64,000 nt of DNA from Bacteroidota bacterium (GTDB lineage: Bacteria; Bacteroidota; Bacteroidia; Flavobacteriales; Crocinitomicaceae): NCBI GenBank assembly GCA_029558435.1, contig JAKQEZ010000451.1:1-64000 (forward strand), read 5' to 3'. The position numbers were made by a program, and so were the translations under genes. Positions 19,683 through 26,948 of the stretch are shown here, one piece after another. The notes below the pieces were generated by a model, which was not told the DNA's origin, made no database searches, and was given only the letters and a program-made list of their open reading frames with translations. Numbering within the stretch: the first letter of the stretch is position 1; each line of letters opens with the position of its first letter.

Positions 19683-20483
19683 ATGTTTAATATACCCAAT
19701 TTATTTACCGCAGGGAATTTATTGAGTGGTGTTTGCTCAATAATTCTAGCCTTTTCTGGACAGTTGGAATTGGCTTGTTTTCTTATTTATTTTGCTGCAA
19801 TTCTTGATTTTTTTGATGGATTTTTAGCACGCTTATTGAATCAAAAAAGTGAATTAGGCAAGCAATTGGATTCGTTGGCCGATATGGTTACTTTTGGTGT
19901 TGCGCCAGGTATTTTAGTTTGTTTGGTGTTGGTAATTCAAACAACTGATTTGCGTTACATTCCAGGGCTTACGTTTAATGAGTTTGTAGGAATGAAAATT
20001 GGGCAGTTTTTGCATTTACTCAGTTTTGGTCAGTGGGAAATGATTAATTGGATTTGCTTAGCTGGATTAATAATTCCATTTTTTTCCATGTTTCGATTAG
20101 CAAAATTCAATATTGATACCCGTCAATCTGAAAGTTTTATAGGTTTGCCAACACCAGCCAACACGATATTTTTTACAGCATTTCCGTTGTTATTGGCTTC
20201 AAATTATGAACAATCACCGAATGCAGTTTTAGATTTTTTAACTACACCTTGGGTTTTGGTTGTTATTACTGTTGTTATGTCGCTTTTGTTAGTGGCAGAA
20301 TTACCACTCTTTTCTTTAAAATTCAAACATTTTAAATGGAAGGGTAATGAGGTAAAATTTGTTTTTTTACTAACATGTTTAGTATTAATTCCACTTTTAT
20401 TAGCGTGGTCTATTTTAATTATTATAACTTTGTACTTGATTTTATCGATAATAGAAAATAAACGACAAAAACTCACAACATGA
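19683..20483 (+). CDS. pssA: CDP-diacylglycerol--serine O-phosphatidyltransferase
   Basis: A 266-residue membrane enzyme making phosphatidylserine from CDP-diacylglycerol and serine. The CDP-alcohol phosphatidyltransferase signature is complete: DFFDGFLARLLNQKSELGKQLDSLADM, matching D-x2-D-G-x2-A-R-x8-G-x3-D-x3-D. About eight hydrophobic segments are seen. I start at the ATG at 19683 (MFNIPNLFTAGNLLSG, the usual beginning) rather than 19662. It overlaps purS by 4 bp. The other two steps to phosphatidylethanolamine (cdsA, psd) lie 4-5 kb downstream. Confidence 0.95.
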   Translation: MFNIPNLFTAGNLLSGVCSIILAFSGQLELACFLIYFAAILDFFDGFLARLLNQKSELGKQLDSLADMVTFGVAPGILVCLVLVIQTTDLRYIPGLTFNEFVGMKIGQFLHLLSFGQWEMINWICLAGLIIPFFSMFRLAKFNIDTRQSESFIGLPTPANTIFFTAFPLLLASNYEQSPNAVLDFLTTPWVLVVITVVMSLLLVAELPLFSLKFKHFKWKGNEVKFVFLLTCLVLIPLLLAWSILIIITLYLILSIIENKRQKLTT

Positions 20484-20731
20484 GATTTAAAGCAGAAATA
20501 GATGTAATGCCATTAGATGCATTGTTAGACCCACAAGGAAAAGCTGTTTCAAACAGTATGAAAAGCATTGGATTGCCTGAAATTGAAGGAGTTCGAATTG
20601 GTCGCCACATTCGTTTGTTTGTTGAAGCGGCATCAAAAAGTGAAGCTGAAAGCAAAGTAGAAGAGGCTTGCAAAAAATTGTTAGCAAATCAAATTATGGA
20701 AAGCTACACATTTGTTGTAGTAGAAGCATAA
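20480..20731 (+). CDS. purS: Phosphoribosylformylglycinamidine synthase subunit PurS
   Basis: An 83-residue small subunit of the three-part FGAM synthase (PurS-PurL-PurQ) of purine synthesis. Typical features are FKAEIDVMPLDALLDPQGKAVSNSM, GVRIGRHIRLFVEA and the C-terminal MESYTFVVVEA. The overlap ATGA with pssA indicates translational coupling. purL and purQ are not adjacent. Length fits the family (about 80-85 aa). Confidence 0.92.
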   Translation: MRFKAEIDVMPLDALLDPQGKAVSNSMKSIGLPEIEGVRIGRHIRLFVEAASKSEAESKVEEACKKLLANQIMESYTFVVVEA

Positions 20732-20747
20732 ATTAAAAGCATATTTG

Positions 20748-20777
20748 AAAAGCTCGCTATTCTGGCGGGCTTTTTTA
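20748..20777. terminator. Terminator between purS and the FGE gene
   Basis: AAAAGCTCGC pairs with GCGGGCTTTT (one G-T pair) around a seven-base loop, with T-runs on the plus strand and A-rich sequence on the other side. It can serve both convergent genes. Confidence 0.85.
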
Positions 20778-21644
20778 TTTTACACACCTAAAACCTATGT
20801 GTTGAAAGGTTGTTTGTGAAGAAGATCGCATACGTTTTGAAGCTTTAAATCCTTCGCAATAATTGTTAGAGCATAAAAATGAACCGCCACGAATCACGTA
20901 GGTTGGTTCAGTTGGTGAAAATTCATCAAAATAGTTGGGAACTAGAGGTTGTGTGCTATTTACTTTCCAATTTCTGACATATTGATAAGCATTTTGGTGA
21001 TAAGGATCCATGCACCATTCCCATACATTACCTTGTATGTCGTAAAGTCCCAATTGTCCTTTATCATAACTTTTAACAGGGGCAAGCAGTTCAAATCCAT
21101 CCTCTAACAAATTGCTACTTGGAAAATCGCCTTGCCATGTATTTCTATTTTGGCTAGTTCCATTTTTTCTTCCAACATATTCACGTTCTATTTCGGTAGG
21201 TAGGCGCATTCCTAACCAATTGCAGTAACAACTTGCGTCCTGATGACTAATGTGCACCACGGGAAGCTCCATAAAATTTCCAATAACAGTATCTTTTCCA
21301 TACGGATTTTTCCAATTTGCAGTTTTGGAAAAATACCACCACGGAGCATTTTCAAGTGTAAGCGAGTCTGTTTTTCTTTTTGAATCAAATACATAAGAAC
21401 CTCCATTTTTTTCAGCTAATGTTACATAATTGGTTTGCTCCACAAAGTTTGCAAACTCTTGATTGGTGACTTCGTGTTCTTGCATCCAAAACGATTGAAT
21501 ACGTGCTTTAAATTCTGGTTGAATATCCGCATATTCATTCGACCCAATTTGTATAGTTCCGCCTTTTACAAACTTTAATGGATTGCTGTTTTGTGCAGAA
21601 CTTAGCGAGCACGTGAACAGAAGCAAAAAGATTAAACAGCCCAT
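20775..21644 (-). CDS. Formylglycine-generating enzyme (sulfatase-modifying factor), exported
   Basis: I start at 21644 (MGCLIFLLLFTCSLSSAQ, a signal peptide); an in-frame start at 21722 would lie deep in the sulfatase gene. The 289-residue product has FGE-sulfatase landmarks: GGTIQIGSNEY, MQEHEVTNQEFANFV, RLPTEIEREYVGR, DIQGNVWEWCMDPYH and a C-terminal RGGSFLCSNNYCEGFKASKR. The CxxxxC pair corresponds to the active-site cysteines of true FGE, which oxidises the cysteine of CxPxR to formylglycine. Many look-alike FGE-domain lipoproteins lack it. It overlaps the upstream sulfatase gene by 13 bp, so enzyme and client are made together. Copper-dependent activity is known for aerobic FGE, not shown here. 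Confidence 0.9.
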   Translation of the reverse strand: MGCLIFLLLFTCSLSSAQNSNPLKFVKGGTIQIGSNEYADIQPEFKARIQSFWMQEHEVTNQEFANFVEQTNYVTLAEKNGGSYVFDSKRKTDSLTLENAPWWYFSKTANWKNPYGKDTVIGNFMELPVVHISHQDASCYCNWLGMRLPTEIEREYVGRKNGTSQNRNTWQGDFPSSNLLEDGFELLAPVKSYDKGQLGLYDIQGNVWEWCMDPYHQNAYQYVRNWKVNSTQPLVPNYFDEFSPTEPTYVIRGGSFLCSNNYCEGFKASKRMRSSSQTTFQHIGFRCVK

Positions 21645-23209
21645 CTGTATTTTTTCCCATTGATTATTAATTCGTAATTCATAATGCGTGGCCAATACAT
21701 AGGGGGCATTTTTTTCATCCATTGCAATAGGTTGAGTTTTAGCGAGGTTGCATTTGGAGTGCTGATGTTGTTTAATTCATAAGGATCGGTTGCTAAATTG
21801 TAAAAATCGACGGTATTGTCTAAAGAATTGAGTATTAGTTTCTCATTTCCCTGACGGATAGCAGCATTGTAATCCGAATACCAATAAAGTGTATTTCTTT
21901 TTTCAAGAATTTTCTCGTTGGTGTTGTATTGGAGTAATGAAATTCCGTCGTATGTTCGGTCGGAGGGAAGAGGAATGTTGGCAGCGTCGGCAATGGTTGG
22001 GAATAAATCCAGGAGGCTGACGGGAGCGTTTATTTTCGTGATATCGAAATATGTCGATATGTCGTTTTTGATGATTAAAGGCACATTTATTCCACCCTCA
22101 AAAAACGTAAATTTCCCTCCGTTAAGTGGTTTGTTATCAATTGTATTTGTGTATAAAGCAGCTCCGTTATCACTGGTGAAAATAATAAGTGTATTGTCAT
22201 ACAGATTGTTTGATTTTAAGTAAGTAATTAACTCTCCAATGGCGTTGTCGAGTGCTATAATCATTGAGTAATAAACTCGTTTGTTGTGGTCGCTAATATG
22301 TGTTAACTGGTCATAAATTTCTTTAGGCGCTTGATAAGGTGTGTGGGGCGCAGTAATAGGCAAGTAAACAAAAAACGGATTTGAAATGTTTTTGCCAATA
22401 AATTGCTTTGCTCGATTAAAAAAAGCATAGGTGATGTATTCTTTTTCATCAATGATCACCTCATTTTCGCGAATGGCGCACGCATCTTTTCTCCCACCTT
22501 TCCAAATTACTTTATCTGTAAATTCTTTGATTTTTGCATTGACAATAGTTTTATCTTTCGGATTTGCAAAAAGTGTGTAAGCTTCTAAGCAACCATAGCG
22601 GTAGTCGAAACCAAAATTTTTGGGTAACAATGGTTCTGTATAACCAAGATGCCATTTTCCTATCCAAGCAGTTTTGTAGCCATTTGCTTTTAATAATTCA
22701 GAAATTGTTAGTTCAGATTGTGGTAAACCTGCCTTTGCAATGTTTTCTTTTGAAGGATATTTAGCAAAATCTTCAGGGTGTAAATCGTTGGTGTTAATTA
22801 GGTGTTGAAATGCCCATAGTTCAAATTTATTTTTAGGATAACGTTGATGAGGTTGCACATGATAACCAAAACGTTGCTGATAGCGTCCTGTCATAAATCC
22901 AGCTCTTGACGGGCTACAAACAGCAGCAGTGGCATAACTTTGATCGTATAAAACTCCATCTTTTGCTAGTTGGTCGATATGTGGAGTTTTTATAAAAGGA
23001 TTGCCGTAACATGATAAGTCGTATTTCCCTAAATCATCAGCTACAATTAAAATTATATTTTTTGCATTCGCGTTTGGCTGTGTTGATTGCTGCAATAATT
23101 GTTGTTTATTTTGATACAAAGTTGAATCAAATGGAATGGGAGGGTAATGCTTTTCTGTTTGAGAAAACCCAATGGATGAAATAAGTGTAAAAATGATTAA
23201 CGTTCTCAA
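21632..23209 (-). CDS. Type I sulfatase with CSPSR formylglycine site
   Basis: A 525-residue alkaline-phosphatase-fold sulfatase with a signal peptide (MRTLIIFTLISSIGFSQ). Metal ligands are seen in ILIVADDLGKYDLSCYGNP, the formylglycine signature in AVCSPSRAGFMTGRYQQRFG (Cys near residue 97), GKWHLG, PFFVYLPITAPHTPYQAP and IIFTSDNGA. Substrate is unknown; sulfated polysaccharide or sulfolipid are options in marine or freshwater Bacteroidota. The last residues (WPRIMNYELIINGKKYRWAV) are encoded by a low-complexity AT repeat and look like an added tail. A 20-bp palindrome copy lies inside the gene (22041-22060), read as ISTYFDI. Confidence 0.93.
   Translation of the reverse strand: MRTLIIFTLISSIGFSQTEKHYPPIPFDSTLYQNKQQLLQQSTQPNANAKNIILIVADDLGKYDLSCYGNPFIKTPHIDQLAKDGVLYDQSYATAAVCSPSRAGFMTGRYQQRFGYHVQPHQRYPKNKFELWAFQHLINTNDLHPEDFAKYPSKENIAKAGLPQSELTISELLKANGYKTAWIGKWHLGYTEPLLPKNFGFDYRYGCLEAYTLFANPKDKTIVNAKIKEFTDKVIWKGGRKDACAIRENEVIIDEKEYITYAFFNRAKQFIGKNISNPFFVYLPITAPHTPYQAPKEIYDQLTHISDHNKRVYYSMIIALDNAIGELITYLKSNNLYDNTLIIFTSDNGAALYTNTIDNKPLNGGKFTFFEGGINVPLIIKNDISTYFDITKINAPVSLLDLFPTIADAANIPLPSDRTYDGISLLQYNTNEKILEKRNTLYWYSDYNAAIRQGNEKLILNSLDNTVDFYNLATDPYELNNISTPNATSLKLNLLQWMKKMPPMYWPRIMNYELIINGKKYRWAV
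22041..22060. repeat. ATATCG-N8-CGATAT palindrome inside the sulfatase gene
   Basis: Sequence ATATCGAAATATGTCGATAT, identical over all 20 bases to the copy at 35291. In the sulfatase frame (minus strand) it reads ATA TCG ACA TAT TTC GAT AT, giving ISTYFDI. Confidence 0.85.
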
Positions 23210-23231
23210 TTTGTTTGTTTTAAGTTGAAAG

Positions 23232-23239
23232 CAAAGATA
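23232..23239 (-). promoter_or_regulatory. Candidate -7 box for the sulfatase operon
   Basis: On the minus strand this reads TATCTTTG, matching TAnnTTTG, 22 bp before the sulfatase ATG. No clear -33 TTG at usual spacing. A palindrome copy (23262-23281) lies just upstream of the box. Confidence 0.4.
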
Positions 23240-23261
23240 AAATAAATCGAATTGAATCGTG

Positions 23262-23289
23262 ATATCGAAATAGTTCGATATTGCGATAT
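23262..23289. repeat. Palindrome with an extra half-site between divergent genes
   Basis: ATATCGAAATAGTTCGATAT (23262-23281) is followed by TG and a further CGATAT half-site (to 23289). The 20-mer is identical to the second unit of the composite at 26001-26020. It lies between the divergent sulfatase and methyltransferase genes. Confidence 0.85.
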
Positions 23290-23358
23290 GGTATTATTTT
23301 ACAGAAAAAAACAAATTAGATTTGAAACAAATCAGGTAGATTAACGTAATTGTATTCG

Positions 23359-24231
23359 ATGAATAATAGTGAGATTCTACATTGCATTGTGTGTGGACAC
23401 AATGAGCTCATACCTTTGGACAGGTATAAGGATGCTCATTTATGTCAATGTTTAAATTGCAGTTTGGTGTTTTCAACACAAAAGCCTAGTCACGAAGAGT
23501 TGGAAAACGAACAAAAAAAGTTGAAACGCAAGGATAGAATTACCAAGGATGCTATTAAACGCTACCATCACATTTTAGATCGATTTGAAGGTTATAGAAA
23601 AAACAATCGCTTGTTGGATTTAGATTGTAACCATGGTGAATTTTTGCAAATGGCAAAAGAGCGTGGGTGGTATGTTTATGGTACATCAGACACTGAAGAG
23701 TCTTACAATGAATGTGTAGCAAAGGGGTTAAATATGTTTAAAGGCTCTTTGAAATTAGATAATTTTGAAGACAATTATTTTGATGTTGTTTGTGCAAGAA
23801 ATATTTTGGAACATCTAACCGAACCAAATGAAGAGATTAAAAAAATAAAGCGTATTATTCGAAGAAAAGGTTTATTATATGCAACAACTCCCAATTTCAA
23901 TTCATATTTGCGTTATCGGTTAAAAGAAAAATACAGTTTAATATCGTATCCACTTCGTTTGGTTTATTATTCCAGAAAACCTTTTAAGCGACTTTTTAGA
24001 CAAAATGGATTTAAAGTATTAGAAACGGAAGCTCCATGGGTGAGTATTTCGAATATATTTGTTTCACGAGCTAAAACTCAAGTGCCTTTGACCGAAAAAT
24101 CGGAGTTCAACGAAGAAGATAAAGATTTAATTGGAAAAAGATATCGCCGATTTATTAAGAGAACGTTAAATCCTGTTTTAGGGTTTTTAGGATTTGGTGA
24201 TTATTTAAAGGGTTGGTTTGTGAAACTTTAG
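23359..24231 (+). CDS. Class I SAM-dependent methyltransferase with N-terminal zinc-binding motif
   Basis: A 290-residue protein (ATG at 23359; a TTG at 23350 is less likely). The N-terminus has two CxxC pairs (CIVCG and CQCLNC), a zinc-ribbon arrangement found in methyltransferases that act on sugars or lipids. Motif I is degenerate (LLDLDCNHGEFLQMAKERGW instead of the usual GCGxG). DNYFDVVCARNILEHLTEPNEE is the motif around the class I catalytic site, followed by GLLYATTPNFNSY. Substrate unknown. It is flanked on both sides by palindrome copies. Confidence 0.8.
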   Translation: MNNSEILHCIVCGHNELIPLDRYKDAHLCQCLNCSLVFSTQKPSHEELENEQKKLKRKDRITKDAIKRYHHILDRFEGYRKNNRLLDLDCNHGEFLQMAKERGWYVYGTSDTEESYNECVAKGLNMFKGSLKLDNFEDNYFDVVCARNILEHLTEPNEEIKKIKRIIRRKGLLYATTPNFNSYLRYRLKEKYSLISYPLRLVYYSRKPFKRLFRQNGFKVLETEAPWVSISNIFVSRAKTQVPLTEKSEFNEEDKDLIGKRYRRFIKRTLNPVLGFLGFGDYLKGWFVKL

Positions 24232-24245
24232 TTCTTTATTTTACC

Positions 24246-24265
24246 ATATCGTAATATTGCGATAT
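24246..24265. repeat. ATATCG-N8-CGATAT palindrome between the methyltransferase and cdsA
   Basis: Sequence ATATCGTAATATTGCGATAT, identical to the copy inside waaA (40492-40511) and to the reverse complement of those at 52195 and 52372. It lies 15 bp after the methyltransferase stop. Confidence 0.85.
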
Positions 24266-24331
24266 GCAAATATTTAGATAAATCATCTCAAATTCATATT
24301 TACCCACTATCTTTACCCCAAATTTTAATCT

Positions 24332-25153
24332 ATGAATAATATTCTAGTCAGAACAATTTCTGGATCTATTTTCATTAGCTTAATACTTGTGCCTTTGTTT
24401 TTAGCAAATTACAACTATGCTATTCTTACATTGTGTGCATTTTTATTTTTGGGATTGGATGAATATGCAAATTTGTTTAAAAATTCTGCTTATATCTCAA
24501 TAAACAAAACGTTGAACACTTTTTTTACTGCCATTATTGTTTCACTACTATTGTTAGTAATTGTTCCGAATCAGTTATTTGAATTTAATGCTTTAATAGC
24601 TCTGTTTCCTTTATTTTTTCTTTGGTTTTTAACAGAATTGTGGCGCAAAAAAGAACATCCATTGTTAAACATTGGTGTATCATTTTTTGGATTTATTTAT
24701 TTGTGCATTCCATTTTTATTAGCAATTGATATCCATATTCAAGATACACATGCATTTCCAAAATTGGTTGGGATGTTTGTATTGATTTGGACCAACGATA
24801 CCTTTGCATTTTTATCAGGTAAATTTTTTGGTAAACATAAATTATTTGAGCGCATTTCACCTAAAAAAACTTGGGAAGGAACTATAGGAGGAGTTTTACT
24901 AACCCTTTTAATGGCGTTTACTCTTACAGAGTTGTTTGATAAAGAAAATCAGTTGTTTTGGATGGTAAGTGCGGTTTTAATTTCAACAACTGCAATATTT
25001 GGTGATTTATTTGAATCGCTTTTCAAAAGAAGTTTAAACATAAAAGATACAGGCAACATCATACCTGGACACGGTGGTATTTTGGATCGATTTGATGCAT
25101 TTTTATTTACCGTTCCATTTTTTTATTTTTGGTGCCAAATATACTTTAACTAA
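24332..25153 (+). CDS. cdsA: Phosphatidate cytidylyltransferase
   Basis: A 273-residue polytopic membrane enzyme making CDP-diacylglycerol from CTP and phosphatidate. The family signature is complete near the C-terminus: SLFKRSLNIKDTGNIIPGHGG followed by ILDRFDAF. GKFFGKHKLFERISPKKTWEGTIGG is also typical. About seven to eight hydrophobic segments are seen. It is 6 bp upstream of psd, forming a two-gene phospholipid operon. Confidence 0.95.
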   Translation: MNNILVRTISGSIFISLILVPLFLANYNYAILTLCAFLFLGLDEYANLFKNSAYISINKTLNTFFTAIIVSLLLLVIVPNQLFEFNALIALFPLFFLWFLTELWRKKEHPLLNIGVSFFGFIYLCIPFLLAIDIHIQDTHAFPKLVGMFVLIWTNDTFAFLSGKFFGKHKLFERISPKKTWEGTIGGVLLTLLMAFTLTELFDKENQLFWMVSAVLISTTAIFGDLFESLFKRSLNIKDTGNIIPGHGGILDRFDAFLFTVPFFYFWCQIYFN

Positions 25154-25159
25154 TAAATT

Positions 25160-25831
25160 ATGACCATACATAGAGAAGGCTACACAATCATTTTGTCAGG
25201 ATTAGTAATCACGGCATTGCTTCAATTTGGAAATTATAAATTGTATCAATTTTTAGGGTGGACGTGGTTATACATACTATTAACTCTTGGAATTTTAACA
25301 CTGTTGTATTTAATAATTCAATTTTTTAGAGTTCCAAACCGTAAAGCAATTTATTATAGCAACGATATATTATGTCCTGCCGATGGGAAAGTTGTAGTTA
25401 TTGAAGAAGTTGAAGAAACAGAATATTTTAACGATAAACGTATTCAAATTTCAATTTTCATGTCGCCTTTAAATGTACATGCCAATTACAATCCAATTTC
25501 TGGAATTGTTAAATATGTAAAATACCACAAAGGTTTGTTTTTAGTAGCATGGCATCCAAAAAGTAGCACCGACAATGAACGCAGTACATTTGTTGTTCAA
25601 CACGAAAGTGGACAAGAAGTATTGTTTAGACAAATTGCTGGAGCAGTTGCCCGAAGAATTTGTTACTACGCAAAAGAAAATCAGCAAGTAAAAACAGGAG
25701 AAGAGTTTGGATTTATAAAATTTGGTTCGCGCATTGATTTATTCTTGCCTTTGGGAACCAAAATAGATGTAAATATTGGCGACGTTGTAAAAGCAAAACT
25801 GACAAAAATTGGTGAATTAAAAGTCGATTAA
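25160..25831 (+). CDS. Phosphatidylserine decarboxylase family protein (short form)
   Basis: A 223-residue protein with two N-terminal membrane helices and a soluble decarboxylase domain (ILCPADGKVVVIEEV, ISIFMSPLNVHANYNPISG, QIAGAVARRICYY). The self-cleavage site that would create the pyruvoyl cofactor is FGSRIDLFLP near residue 190, with Gly-Ser in the expected place. Short forms of this type are common in Bacteroidota and also resemble archaetidylserine decarboxylases. With pssA and cdsA nearby, a role in phosphatidylethanolamine synthesis is likely. Confidence 0.9.
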   Translation: MTIHREGYTIILSGLVITALLQFGNYKLYQFLGWTWLYILLTLGILTLLYLIIQFFRVPNRKAIYYSNDILCPADGKVVVIEEVEETEYFNDKRIQISIFMSPLNVHANYNPISGIVKYVKYHKGLFLVAWHPKSSTDNERSTFVVQHESGQEVLFRQIAGAVARRICYYAKENQQVKTGEEFGFIKFGSRIDLFLPLGTKIDVNIGDVVKAKLTKIGELKVD

Positions 25832-25845
25832 TTACAATTTAATTA

Positions 25846-25919
25846 GGCTCCGTAGCTCAACTGTATAGAGCACTGGATTTCGGCTCCAGCGGTTGGGGGT
25901 TAGAATCCCTCCGGGGTCA
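25846..25919 (+). tRNA. tRNA-Arg(TCG) with altered 19-56 pair
   Basis: Cloverleaf: acceptor GGCTCCG/CGGGGTC, D stem GCTC/GAGC, anticodon stem CTGGA/TCCAG with loop TTTCGGC (anticodon TCG, reading CGA), T stem GGGGG/CCCTC. CCA is not encoded. The D loop AACTGTATA has T where G19 is expected, and the T loop TTAGAAT has A where C56 is expected. The usual G19-C56 tertiary pair would thus be U19-A56. Confidence 0.92.
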
Positions 25920-25922
25920 CAT

Positions 25923-25958
25923 AAAAGTCAATCATTAAAGTGGTTGGCTTTTGTTTTT
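25923..25958 (+). terminator. Terminator after tRNA-Arg
   Basis: AAAAGTCAATCA (25923-25934) pairs with TGGTTGGCTTTT (25941-25952) through a 12-bp stem with some G-T pairs and a TTAAAG loop, followed by GTTTTTT. Confidence 0.8.
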
Positions 25959-25976
25959 TGTATGATTTTTGACACA

Positions 25977-26026
25977 ATATCGTTATATCGCAATATTGCG
26001 ATATCGAAATAGTTCGATATCTCGAT
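25977..26026. repeat. Nested composite of ATATCG/CGATAT palindromes
   Basis: Half-site ATATCG at 25977-25982, then a perfect 20-bp palindrome ATATCGCAATATTGCGATAT (25985-26004), whose last ATAT is shared with a second unit ATATCGAAATAGTTCGATAT (26001-26020), then TCGATA to 26027. Type A and type B sequences are joined head to tail here. It lies between the tRNA-Arg terminator and the ion channel start. Confidence 0.88.
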
Positions 26027-26087
26027 AACATAAATAAATTCAACGTTTAAAATTTATTTATTACTTTTAGTAAGTTTTTAGCAAACC

Positions 26088-26948
26088 ATGGCATTTTCAA
26101 AAAAATACACATCAAAAGATAAAAGCCTTTTCAAACAACGGTTATACATCATCATGTTTGAAGCAAAAACAACTGCAGGTAAAAAGTTCGACTTATACCT
26201 CATGGGGTTAATTGTTTTTTCATTATTCATTTTAATGATTGAAAGCTTACCCTCCTTGTCACCAACAACTCGTTTGATTTTCTACGTTGCAGAATGGGTG
26301 TTGTCTAGCATCTTTTTTATTGAATATTTATTGCGCGTTTATGTTTCTCCCAAACCTTTAAAATACATACTAAGTGCTTGGGGAATAATAGATTTACTAT
26401 CGGTTTTACCAATCTTCTTTTTGGCGTTTAATAATACGGCTCACTATTTTCGTATTATTCGAATATTGCGATTGATTCGTGTTTTTAAAATCTTTAGATT
26501 AAGCCAGTTTACTAAAGAAGCATATTCATTATACCATTCATTGGTGGCGAGCTTGTATAAAATTGCTGTGTTTATGTTTTTTGTGATTTTGATCGCAATT
26601 ATTATGGGTGGATTAATGTTTATTGTTGAAGGTGGTGGAGAAAACGGATTTAACTCTGTTCCAGAAAGTATTTATTGGGCCATTGTAACAATAACAACAG
26701 TTGGTTTTGGTGATATTGCACCAGTAACAGATTTTGGTAAATTTCTAGCATCTATAATGATGTTATTAGGTTATGCTATTATTGCAGTTCCAACAGGTAT
26801 TGTATCGATGGAAATGTATAAAAATCAAGAAAAGGCTAATAATGAAATTGTAAGTTGCCCCAATTGTTCTAATGTTAATCCAAAACAAGCCAACTATTGC
26901 AACCATTGTGGTGCTAGCATAGATAAAAAACAAGAAGATGAAAAGTAA
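26088..26948 (+). CDS. Voltage-gated-type potassium channel with C-terminal zinc ribbon
   Basis: A 286-residue six-helix ion channel. S1-S4 lie in residues about 30-145, with the arginine-rich S4 FRIIRILRLIRVFKIFRLSQF. The pore has the selectivity filter TITTVGFGDIAPVT near residue 205, followed by S6. After S6 there is a short linker and a cytoplasmic zinc ribbon, CPNCSNVNPKQANYCNHCG. Kv-like prokaryotic channels set membrane potential or respond to stress, but the physiological trigger is unknown. It overlaps the next lipoprotein gene by 11 bp. Confidence 0.92.
   Translation: MAFSKKYTSKDKSLFKQRLYIIMFEAKTTAGKKFDLYLMGLIVFSLFILMIESLPSLSPTTRLIFYVAEWVLSSIFFIEYLLRVYVSPKPLKYILSAWGIIDLLSVLPIFFLAFNNTAHYFRIIRILRLIRVFKIFRLSQFTKEAYSLYHSLVASLYKIAVFMFFVILIAIIMGGLMFIVEGGGENGFNSVPESIYWAIVTITTVGFGDIAPVTDFGKFLASIMMLLGYAIIAVPTGIVSMEMYKNQEKANNEIVSCPNCSNVNPKQANYCNHCGASIDKKQEDEK

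Noticed and set aside
21645..21722. Longer N-terminus for the FGE protein
   Set aside because: It would lie wholly within the sulfatase reading frame and would bury a clear signal peptide that starts at 21644.
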